Assembly (NCBI GenBank): GCA_030549495.1
Contig: JAUIRK010000221.1
Location: 124,001 to 188,000, forward strand
Source: Nectonema munidae
Lineage: Eukaryota > Nematomorpha > Nectonematoida > Nectonematidae
Length of the DNA: 64,000 bases
Direction of reading: 5' to 3'
The first letter of the stretch is position 1, and each line of letters starts with the position of its first letter. Below the pieces are notes generated by a model. That model was given only the letters and a program-made list of their open reading frames with translations. It did no database searches and was not told the DNA's origin. Below, in pieces: positions 44,982-56,700 of the stretch. A program made the position numbers and the translations under genes.

Positions 44982-45879
44982 ATTCTCTTAGTTTGTCTTG
45001 TTGTGAAGTTGGCAACGATCAATAAAATAATTCTAAAAAGAAAATATATTTATAAAAGAGGCTTTTATACGAAAAAGAAAGTTTAAAGATCTTCACATTT
45101 CTGGCTTAGCCTTGTATAGATGAGCTAATTTATTTAATCAAAAACTTTAGGTATAAAATGGCCTCTACTTCCAATAATAACCGTAAAATAATATAAGGAG
45201 ATACAATGTCTAAGACTATTAATAAAATATTTTTTTAATTAAAATGTGATCTTAATTATTTAATTCATATTTCATAAAATGTTTAAATATCGTCTAAAAT
45301 GGCAAAATAATATAAACCAGTAAATACTTTGACGTAAGTGTAAACTCACAGAATATATTATGAAAAAATGCTCTTCTCAAAATAGAAAATGTAAATATGA
45401 CTGGGAAATTCACACTCAAAATCTGAAAAAAAAATAAAACGGAACACACAAGAAAGAAGAAATCAAATCTTTTATATCCGTGATAAAGAAAAACGGTTTA
45501 GAAATAAAATACAAAAAATATTTGAAAAACTGGTCTTCAGCCTAAGCCAGTGATAAAAAAGTTTTGCCAGCGTTTCTCAAGCAATTTGGAATGTTTTCCC
45601 CTTCACACAATATTACAGAATAAAAAGGTATATACATTTTGATCAAACATTACGTTTCCTTCCCGATATAATCAAAGGAATGGCATTGCATTTTATTAAT
45701 AGATTCTCTAATACGCGTAGAAATATTTGAAAGGACCGAAGATCATTTTAAACAAATCATCCATTTCGTAACTTTGGATTACGCCGTTCGGGACTTTCCA
45801 AAGCGTCCCCTGTGAATGGAGAGTTTAAAATAAATTTTTGTTGAAGACAGAGACCAAAATATTGATGTATTCATATTTA
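44982..45879. other. Region upstream of GPDH
   Basis: AT-rich; the GPDH promoter should lie here but no clear core element was fixed. Confidence 0.35.
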
Positions 45880-47468
45880 ACAGATATTACATATTAGTAG
45901 CAGTATACTGCTACAATAAAAATAGTAGCAGTAAAAAGCGAACCTGTGATAGACCCTTATAATTAATAAAAAATGAAAATTAATCAAAAATAATTTACTT
46001 TTTTTTTGTTTATTTGATTTTTTTTTAGTCTTTATCTTGTCAATTTTACTTTTTATTTTAATTTTTTTATATTTTCTTAGTTTTATTTTGTCAAAATGGC
46101 GAAATGACAAAGCATATCAGTAACATTTAAAAAAGAAGTTATTACATACATTGAGGAAAATAATTGTAGTGTTCATAAAGCGTATGTTCATTTCTCTAAA
46201 ACAAGAAATTTAAACTATTCAGAGTCACAGTACTATCAATGGTGGCGTAAAAAAGATGAAATCAAAGAAGTTTCTAATTCTAAAGAGATGTACAGGAGCT
46301 GGAAGACCAACGCTGTTTGGAAAAATTGAAGATATATTGTTTGATACTATTGTTGAAATGCGAATTCGTAAAATGAAGGTCACAAGAAACTTTGTTCGAG
46401 CTCAAGCAACAGTTCTGGCACAAGAGAACAATGTTGAGGGTTTTAAGGCCTCTAGTACATGGTGCACTTCTTTCATGCAACGATTCAAACTTTCACTTCG
46501 TCGAATGACAAATTTGACAACACTCACAGATGATCAACTTATTCAAAGAACAGTTTCGAAAGCCATTTATTAAAGAAGAATTAACACTATTGATGGATGA
46601 ACATCTGTATATTTTGATGATTGTCGCAGTCAAACAATCGATTTTGAAGGACAGCGTCATGTCATTATTCGATCTACTGATTTCGCTTCGATGAGAATAA
46701 CAGCATGAGTAGCTTTTTGGGCAAATGGTCGAAAAGCAGCACCTCTTCTGATACATAAAGGGAAACAGAGTTACAATATCACGCGGCTTATTGGACCTCT
46801 TCTATCAGCAATGCAAGAAAAAGCATGGGTTAATTCACAATTGTTGATTAAATGGATTGATGCAGTATTTCCTATTGTGGATATTCGATACGGCAAATGT
46901 ATTGTATGGGATAGTTGTCGTGCTCATATCTCAAAACTCATCAAAGAGCATTGTAGAAAAAGAAATATTGAGCTCATTGTAATTCCTGGTGGTTGTACAG
47001 AATACCTTCAAGCTGGTGATATTGGGGTTTTTCGTGAAGATCGAGTAGCATGCACAATTAATGCTTGGAAGAACTCTGATACTGTTCAGTATACAAGAAA
47101 TGGAAATCCAAAGCCTCCAGAAACATCAATTGTGGAATCGTGGCAGGAGATGACTCTGACAAACATTTCTAACAGCATTGCATCTTCTGGCTTTTCTAAT
47201 GATTACAGAAATTGGCATATTGCAAAGCATGATGTTTATGGTGAGCGATTCTGTAAAGCCTGGGTAAATCGAGGAGAAGGAAAAGTTAACCCAGAAGAGA
47301 TTGAATTAATTGAATGATCTTGTTGTCTATGATGAATAAGGTAACGTTAAAAAAAAATTTTTGTCTATACAATTTAACGTTAATTAAATTTTTTAATAAA
47401 TTTTTTGAATTTTGGCAGTTTTTTTTTTAAATTTATTAATAGCAGTGTTACTGTTATGTAATATCCGT
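45880..47468 (+). mobile_element. pogo-like DNA transposon, nearly whole
   Basis: ACAGATATTACATA (45880-45893) is matched by the inverse right end ACGGATATTACATA (47468-47455), with TA on both sides (45878-45879, 47469-47470). Inside is a pogo/CENP-B-type transposase: a helix-turn-helix and CENP-B-like part (46130-46573, with RCTGAGRPTLFGKIEDILFD and STWCTSFMQRFKLSLRRMTN) and a DDE part (46811-47317, with CIVWDSCRAHISKLIKEHC and IVIPGGCTEYLQAGDIGVF). A frame change near 46300 and stops near 46571, 46605 and 46709 interrupt it, including the region of the first catalytic Asp. Only a few lesions and intact ends suggest a fairly recent loss. Confidence 0.85.
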
Positions 47469-47469
47469 T

Positions 47470-49090
47470 AGTTGCAGTGGTGTAAAATTCCTTCAAAATG
47501 AATAATGACTTTGTTGTCATCGCATCTTTATTGATTTATTGTTACTGTGTTGTTCTAAGTTTTCAGATGAGGAATTTTTCATTATAAATCTTGTCACTTG
47601 GCTAAACCGGGCTTTCTATGATTCTTCAGTCATTCGTTCAAAAGCTTAAAGCTTGAAAAGAGACACGAAATTATGTTGCTCTCACTCATTTCCAACCATG
47701 AATTTCACTTATTGGTGATAAAAACAAGCTTAATGTTTTCACTAGTATTTGCCACGTAGGTATATTTCACTGTGATTATGAATAAATCAGCTACCGAACT
47801 GGTGTGTTCGGACCTTCATTTTAACACATCGCACACTATTAAACCTAAATCTTACATTTTTGTGGTTGAGGATCTATGGAATTTAGATTCTTAGCGGGAC
47901 CACAACTAAAAAACATTATGAAACTGATTTATGTGTGAAGTTCAAGATCCTGATTCAAAGATACAACAGAGAGAATTGCTTGAATAGCTATTTCTGACAG
48001 TTTTAAATTATTTTTTAAGCTTTTTAACTTTGTAATTTTCTAAAATACCTGGCCTTAGAGGTTTTTTGGTATTTAAAAAATAAATCTTAACTTCGTATAT
48101 TATATTTTGAGAAAATGTAGTAAACAGGAATTAATATTTAGCTTCAAGAGCATTATAAAAATTGAAATTATAAATGGACAATTAAAAAAAATTGAGGCAT
48201 ACAGAATCTCCAAGCTACAAAACTTAATTTATTATCGAATGATTAATGTATATTTTTTGTAAGTTTAAAACTGACTGAATTCATATAAAGCTAAAATAAT
48301 AATGTGAAGCAAAATTTAAGTTCCATGTTAAAGAGTATTATAACTAGGAAAAATAAGTTTGGCATAATGCGACCAAGCTTTTGAGTTTGCAAAATTAAAG
48401 CAATGTAAAATTTGGTTTTTGAAATGAAAAATTATTATTAGTTTTATCGTAGTTTTTTAGGTAGAGTTATTTCAGTTCTTCGCATTTTTATTCACAATAA
48501 AATCGGCTTTTTTCTTTTTTTTTATAGAAGTAGACCTAGGTCGTCCATTTTACTCTAGTCATTTTTACAAAGTAATCTTTGCTAGCTGAGGAGTTGCTAT
48601 ACTTCTTTCATCATGCCTCAATTTCATTCCACTTGTAAATCTTTCAAAATCATGGATGAGCATTTTTCTTTCATCATCTCTATTTACATTGTTCAATGCG
48701 TTTCATTTAAAAATAAGCTAGAAATATTTTATTTTTTCATCAAATATATTAAATAAATTTAACTTCTCTCAATCTCCTATATTTACTTCTTCGTTTGTTT
48801 ACTCAATTTCATTGCATAGATAGAACAGTGCTCTACCTACAACCATTTTGTATTTTGTTCATCCCTATTGCTGATCTGATAAATGCTGTCGAACTTAATG
48901 ACTACCTATTTTTACATTCTCTAAACATGTCTAATTCTACGCGTTCTAATGGTTTTGTCCTTATATATAGACACTCTACAATTAGGTAACGCCAGTTTCA
49001 CTCTGTTTCTAATAGCGTTTTACAAATAAGAGATTTTATCAAATGATTCCAGAGTACAAAAGAAAGGATTTTTTATTCATTATTAACAGT
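47470..49090. other. AT-rich intergenic stretch
   Basis: No gene or element recognised. Confidence 0.35.
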
Positions 49091-49097
49091 GGCTGGC

Positions 49098-49180
49098 AAA
49101 GTGTCTTTTTCAAATTCTAAAGTGTCTTTTTTAAATTCTAAAGTGTCTTTTTTAAATTCTAAAGTGTCTTTTTTGATTTT
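49098..49180. repeat. 21-bp tandem repeat, four units
   Basis: AAAGTGTCTTTTTTAAATTCT repeats three times plus a partial fourth unit, with one T/C change in the first. The 21-base period keeps frame but no surrounding gene is visible. Confidence 0.85.
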
Positions 49181-49499
49181 ACTTTTCTGAATAAGCTTTG
49201 AAGTCTTTTTTCTAATAAATGCGCGTAATATTATGTGCGATTGTCAGGTTCTGTAGACGTGTTGAAAGATACACTGATAATTTTCTAATTCTCCGCCTCT
49301 ATTTCAAGTCTTTTTTAATTCGATGCAACTAGCAGTTCATTTATAGACAAGTTTTTAGCTGTTCAATTTTTGCCTTCTGCATAGATTCTTTTTATATTAT
49401 AGTAACATAGTATTAAATTTTTTTTAGTTTGTATCGAAAGTTTCAACTAAGCAAAAAAGTGAATAAGAAAATAAGTTTTTTTCCGTTTAATATTGAAAA

Positions 49500-50460
49500 A
49501 AAGTCACCCATGACACATCATCAAATAATCACTCAACATACTAACAGTTAACCCTGAAATCAATTGAAAATGCATGACTAAAAATTTAGTATTATCGTAT
49601 TGAAAAAAATTTTCAAAAAGTTTATTGATTAAAAAAGCAAAAAAAACTTGACTAAAAGTTGAAAGAGGACAAATCATTAGATGCGATGAAACGCAATGGC
49701 AAGTTTGGCTTATTTTAACATACTTTATACAAATCTTGCATAGCTTTGATGGATCTCTCACAACACTGATTGCTTCTCGGAATATTGATTCTTGAAAGCT
49801 CTTGTGACCAATGCGTTTTTAAACATTTGAAAGCTTTTTTGTACGGTTTTAAAGCATTTGTCATTCCTCATATGTTTCCAATCGAAACGTTTGATCATTG
49901 AACCAATGCGAAGCCCAAACATATGAAACAAAATGATAAATTGGTTGAAGTTGATTTCTCAATTCGGGCTAATAAAATTTGGAATTTTTTGGAACTTAAT
50001 GAAAAGAAGGATTTTGTTTTCGTTTAAAAATTTGAAAGAGTTCACTAAATTATACAAAACCTTCATATCGTCTCTCTAGGCGACTTGTTCTTCATTTACA
50101 TACGTTCCATTTTTGTAGCTCTTCGTAATTTGACATCAGCTTCTCAAGAAAAAAATACTCAACATCAGGCTAACGATTATAACAAGGAAGCTCACAAAAT
50201 ACGATCCAAGACGTGATGCTGGCAGCTGACGAATTGAGATTTAGTCAAATTTTTGATTAAAAACATGTTTTGCAGTCTCACTACAACTCCGTTTTTGGGC
50301 GGTGTTTACATTTGTTGCATCGCAAACTATGATCAAAATCGAGCTCCACAAATTAAATTCACCGAAAACATTCGCGATTCCTTCAGAAATAGACTCCGCT
50401 TTGCCATCATTTAATTGTATGACACACAATTTCACTTCTTTTGTTTCATTTTTGATAACA
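49500..50460 (-). pseudogene. Relic of a second unclassified repeated protein family (WRDDMKxLY-like)
   Basis: The minus strand shows KLCVIQLNDGKAESISEGIA (about 50432-50373), ILIIVCDATNVNTAQKRS (about 50343-50290), a RDDMKVLYNLVNSFKFLNEN block (about 50081-50022) and SMIKRFDWKHMRNDKCFKTV (about 49900-49841). From memory this resembles an uncharacterised family seen in many copies in aphids, other arthropods and cnidarians, with a CDxTNVNTGxKNG block and a WRDDMxFLY block. It is broken in several places. I assign no function; the family may be transposon-encoded. Confidence 0.45.
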
Positions 50461-50779
50461 ATGGCCTGAAATACTTGTGTAATTGATCGATTAAAAAAGT
50501 TTCATTTTGTTAGCCTTTCTGAAACCTTGGTGTGTTGGTGACGGTATATTAATACCTTTTTGAGACTATTCACATATTTTCGATGCCTTTCTAGTGGATA
50601 TATTGGCTTGGGACACAAGTCTTGTTGCTATTGCACATTTACTTCTAGATTTTTGAGGCGTGTTGAACTGGTGGCTGTCTTCATCACTACTTTGTAAAGC
50701 AAAACTTGTGGTACCTAACGAAGCAGATTCAATTTCGGGCTTGTTTTAACTTAATTTTCTTCTTTTAGAAGGATGAATG

Positions 50780-51870
50780 GTTTGTTTACTCCCAACTTTT
50801 CTTGTTTAATAACCTACTCTCCCCATACTTTCAAGTTGAACAAAGTAAAGCTTTTTGTACTTAGCATATTCAACCACAACCCTTTAACTTTTGTTATATC
50901 AAAAATTTCGTCTAATGGAGTGAAGTTCTTTTTTCTTGCACAATTATCATACAAAACAATTGTTTGCTCAATTTTTGAATCCACAGCTTGCTTATTTATT
51001 TTTTTTTATTTTAGTTTATTTTGGTGATTTATATATAAAAGTTCATCTAAAAATGGCACAGGAAGTTGAATTAAAAAAAAGTTAAATAGCTGTATCCATA
51101 ATGTGTACAGTGTACACATATATTTGCTTTTCCCTTAACCTTTCCTCATCTCATATCAGAGGTCTTAATATATCATTATTAATTTACTTTATAATACAAA
51201 ACTTACTCAACTGTGTATCCGTATATTCATTTTGTTTTGTTTTTAGTAAAATTATTTTATTAGCTAGTTGGCATCTTCTAGATGCAATTTTGGTCTTTGA
51301 TTCCGACCTTCAAAAGTCATAAATGAAGAAGAACTAATGAGTCTTTACATCTTGCAATAAAAACTAATTAGAGAAAGACCAAAGCACCTAAAACAATAAG
51401 TTTAAAAGGAATGTTCAAAAAATTGTCTACACCCAGTAGAATCAGAAAATTAACTTACAAATTCTAATGTGCAATATAATTTTTTGTAGTACTTTTGCTA
51501 AACAGGCATCCGAATGAATATTAGTTCGAGTCAAGTTTAGTCAGAGAAATCGAGTAAACAAAGAGTGATTTTTTCATTAAAATAAGAATCACTAATTCGG
51601 AAAGGCCGAATCCCAAGCTTTCCATAGTAGTGATAGCCGACTGTATTTCAAAAAAGAGTAACACGCTTTAACTTTTTGGAAAACCTATTTCTTGGAAGTA
51701 AGACCTTAAAGATGACATTTATAAAAAAAAATAATTATCCGTCTTTATATACAAATGTTTTTTAATTTAAGCCCCCGTATTTTTTCAAACTGGTTTGTTT
51801 TTAATTAACAACAAAAAGCAAGATGTCTAAGATGTGAAAAAAACTTCTGACTAATTTTAATCCTTTAGAC
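50780..51870. other. AT-rich stretch
   Basis: Small frames only (50773-51027, 51101-51322), hydrophobic from T-rich DNA; nothing recognised. Confidence 0.3.
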
Positions 51871-52208
51871 CTGTGGTTATCAATCTTTTTTAACAAAGAG
51901 CCAAACTAGAGGGCAGCAACAAAACATATAAATGGTATACAGTGATATCCCCAAGAATATATAGGGGATGGGCGTTGAACCCCGGTTTAAATCTGTCACT
52001 GCCATATACACATGGTGCGTAGACAAAATTTAAGAGTAGATCATATAGATAAAACTACTTTACAACCTACGTAAAGTACAATTAACACATAAATAATTTT
52101 GCGAAATCTTGACCGTTTTAATAAGGTGACCTAATTTTTCTGCAACTTTGCTATACGAGCCGCAAAATAAGAGGTTGAGGCCCTCAGAGACGCGGTTGAG
52201 AAACACTT
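51871..52208. mobile_element. hAT-like miniature element
   Basis: CTGTGGTTATCAATC (51871-51885) pairs with the inverse of GGTTGAGAAACACTT (52194-52208). The flanks CTTTAGAC and ATTTTGAC agree at six of eight bases and may be an old 8-bp duplication. No coding content. Confidence 0.55.
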
Positions 52209-53740
52209 ATTTTGACAAATCTAAAAAACACACTCAAAACATGCGCCATTTTCATTGTGGAACCATACAATGGTAATTTACCCTTTTTTACACAATTACC
52301 TTAATGCTTTAAGGGAATGATTTTACATTCACCTCTTAGACCAATTCCAACTGCTTTTCTTCTAAGTATATTCCAATGCTTGATACAAATGTCATGTTAC
52401 TCTATTAATATTTATACCGTTTAACAATATCTCTTTTCATTTGTACTTATAATAATCTCTCATGTCTGCTATGCGCTCACATATTTCGACGAGGTACTCA
52501 TCCTAGCGACTTTTCAACCGATTTTTGTTTTAATTGTTTTTTTGGTTACTCTTTGTAAATAAATATTCTTCTTCTATACAATTTTTCATCTTGTTTTCCT
52601 CTATCACCACAACGACGTAAATTTCTAAACTGATATTCTATTTTAATCATACTATTTTTCGTGGATTTTTTGAATTAGATATTCTATAATTTTTCGTTTA
52701 CATATCCAGCAGTGTCGTATATTCAGGGTATGCTAGGGGTACGCCTCACACCCTGTACATAAGCTAGTAATCAGTTCATATACTGATTTTGCTCGATACC
52801 TTATACATTATAATCAGTAATGGTTAGTGTGTGTAAACAATTACTTTTGAACATATATTACATGCCTTACCTAGTATATAATATTAGTAACACATTCATG
52901 TTTGATTGCCTAAACATTATCTAACTAAACTATACATCATTCATAGTTCTGAGGTGCGCTCTTGTTCCAAAAACGCCTGTATGTATATTAGAATCTGGAA
53001 TAAAGACAGAGAGCATAATGACAGTAGAAAGAAATATTACAAAAAAATCATATAAGGCTTCCCTATATTATAGTATCACGTTGTTTTCTTTCGCAAAGCA
53101 CGCCTCTCATATCATATATATAACTAACTGAGAATGTTGTAAAAAACAGAGCGACACAGAGTTGAAAAATGATACAAGTTTAATATTTTATTGGTAACAC
53201 GCCTTTCTATCGCTTATATAGATTTGTGTAAGGAAGATAGAGATGTCCCTTCATAGTTAGATGTGATGCTACTCAATCCATACTCTTTTGATGTGTAGTA
53301 AACAAACTCATCACCCCTAGAATATTCCACCTATATAAAATTTGAGTTGACAGCAAATTTCTTTTGTATAGATAATAATTTCACATATTACGATTTAAGA
53401 AGGGGCTGATGGTCCCATTTTTCTTTCAAGTTTTTTAAAGCAAGACAATTTAGAAGTTTACATTGTTTCCAATAAATAATTCAATATTTTTATTTCATCC
53501 AAGAAATAGAATTGACTTAACTAATAAAGTTTAACAGCAAGAACAAGTGATACATACTTTATACAGCTTTTTTAAACTAAATTTAACGTAAACTATTTTC
53601 CATATTTATGCCACTAACACGAATAGCTAGAGCTGATTATGTTTTGACACTCAAATCGATCGTATCAAGCGTTAATGTTTGAATAAAATTACACTTTAGT
53701 AGCAATGTTTTTACGCTAGTTTAAAGATTCTTCAAGTCTA
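52209..53740. other. Intergenic stretch
   Basis: No gene recognised. CAGTGTCGTATATTCAGGG at about 52711-52729 looks like one end of a DNA element; no partner found. Confidence 0.3.
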
Positions 53741-53748
53741 CATAATAT

Positions 53749-56700
53749 TAGAGCTGTGGAATTTAAAGATTAATTGATCGATTAATCGTTAACCCTATTA
53801 GTGCTGGGGGGCGTAAAAAACTTTACCCCCCTCACTAAAAAATTAATTGTAGAAAATTGGCTGAATCATATCCCTTCAAATTTTGTGACTTTCCTAAAAT
53901 CGCTAGCTGCATCTTTTGAAACCATTTTCATGGTAGTTGAATGACCCCTTCATGTTCAAAACTGTCAATCAAAATCAAAAATTAAAATTTTTCAGCAAAA
54001 TTTTGACATTATCTGTACTTAACCTTATAACTTAGGATCTATACTATATAATACCCTGAAAATTTATAATTATATACAGTTTGGAACGCATAACACTTTA
54101 TATATTTAATTTTTTCAATAATCATAGCTACTTTTTAGAAAATGTCAATCAAAATTTTGATTGATCAAAAATATATCTAATAAAATATACCTTCAAATTT
54201 TACATAAAATATATGTTTTTATACTAAATCGGTCATGCTGTTTTCATTTTTTACGTTTAGGATGTGAAAATACATATAAGTGTTAATCAAATTTGCGGTT
54301 TACTTCTAAAAATTATCTCCAAAAACATTCATTCAAATTTTACAATGAAATATATGTTTTATACCAAATCAACCATGCTGTTTTCATTTCTGAACTCATT
54401 TTTCACATTTAGAGGTTTTAAAATATCAGTCAAAATTTGCGGTTTACTTCTAAAAGCTATCTCCAAAAATATTCTCTCAATTTTACATGAAATATTTGTT
54501 TTTATACCAAATCGATCGTGCTGTTTTCATTTTTGAACTCATTTTTTAGATTTAGGATTTGAAAATACCTATAAGTATAAATCAAATTTGCGGTTTACTT
54601 CTGAAAATTGTCTCCAAAAATATTCTCTTGAAATATATGTTTTTATACCAAATCAATCATGCTGTTTTCATTTCTGAACTCATTTTTTACATTTAGGATG
54701 TGAAAATACCTATAAGTGTTAATCAAATTTGCGGTTTACTTCTAAAAATTGTCTACAAAAACATTCATTCAAATTTTACAATTAAATCTCAATTTTTGCA
54801 GTTTGAATTTGAAAATACATAAGTATCAATTAAATTTGCGTTTAGTTCTAAAATTTGTTTTTATAGCAAATAGATCATGATGATTTCATTTCTGAACACA
54901 GTTTTCGCATTTAGAGGTTTTACTGCTAGTGTCAATCAAATTTGCAGTTTATGTCTGAAAACTATATCCCAAAATATTCTCTCTAATTTTACATGAAATA
55001 TATGTTTTTATACCAATTCGACCATGATCATTTTTATTTCTGAAATCATTTTTTGCATTTAGAGGTTTTAAATGTCTGAAAGTGTCAAACAAATTTTCGA
55101 TTTACGTCTAATGTCTACAGAAGTATTTTTGAAATTTAAATAAAATATCTGTTTTTATGCTAAATGGAAGATGGTGGTTTCATTTTTGGACTCAGGTTTG
55201 GCATTTATGGTTTTAAAATATCTGAAAGCTTGAATCAGATTTGCGGTTTACTTCTAGATACTGTCTTCAAAAATATTTACAAAAAAAAATATCTGTTTTA
55301 TACCAAATCGCCTATGCTTATTTTATTTCTGTACTGGATTTTGGATAATACAGTTAAAAAATATCTCAAAGTGGCAATTGAATTAGTAATGTATGCCTGA
55401 AAATCAGTTCTGTAAAAAAATTTCAAAAAATGGCTGCATATTAGGTATATAGTAAAAATATACTTTTTTTTTGTATATTTTGGCTTATAATACTTTCTAC
55501 AATCATCTTGAGTATGAAATATTTATTAAAAAAAATAAAACGTATTATAAAATCTTTTGAAAATTTGTATGAGAGAAGGAACCAAGTTGAAAACTAATTG
55601 AAAAGAGAACATGTAATCAAAACAAATAATTAAAAAAAAATATGTATCTTTACTAAATGGAAGATCTACCATGTTTTAATGAACTAGGAAGTGGTTTAAT
55701 TATATACTTCAAAAAAGATTTTGACTGTGAAAAAGAAGTTCCTCTTTTACAAATGAAAAATATTTAAATCAGCTTATCATCTAGGATTATAGTGAACATT
55801 TAGCTAAGATGGGTAGGAAATCTGAAAATTTAGAATAGGTCAGATTTATCAAAAATGCCACAGATGCCAATATGTGAGAATTTAGTCACTATCAAGATAT
55901 TTTTAATTTAAATTGAATTTGTCCTTTTTCCTTTTGTGTCAAAGAAGTAATTTTTTAGATGAAGAACGTTGACAACTTTTTGTAATTGAACAATCAACAT
56001 CACGAATGATTCACCAGAAAAAAACATTTGAAATGAGATTGGTTGACAAATATTCAGGCCTGAGAGGAAAAAAGTAATTTTATCCTTATAAAAAAATTTT
56101 CGAACACACATTGAAGAATATAAATTTCTAATGAAAAAAGAGCTACCAAGAAAGGATCATCATAGAATGAATACCAAAATTACATACTGTAAATTATAAT
56201 ATGACGTAGAGACTACGAGACGATAACGAATTTGTAGAGATGGAGGTCCCATCGATTTACATAAGTTACTGTAGAATGAAATATTTTGAGTGAATTAAAC
56301 ACCTAAAGTTGAATTAAATAAATTAGGAAAATAATTACCAGAGAAATACTGCAAGTAGAAGTTATTTTTATGTTTATATATTTGACATTGATTTACAGGT
56401 TAATCGATTTTTTGACAGGTTTTATTGATTTCATAAAAAATGAACATCACGATTAAATTCTGCATACTTGAAATGTATAAAAAACTTTAAAAGAATTAAA
56501 ATTTTAATTTTGACATGGGCTGTCATATTTAAGTTATTTTGTCAGGTTTTACTAATATTTATATAAAAAAAAAAGGAATATAACCATAAACACAGCCTAC
56601 TTGAAAATGGGTATATGTATGTAAAATGCCATGCACGGTAAACTTCATAACCTCCCTATACTTTCTATTAAACGCAATTCTCTAATTCAAAAAACCGTGC

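Noticed and set aside
44788-45015. Separate small protein upstream of GPDH
   Set aside because: It is the GPDH start region read in another frame through intron 1.
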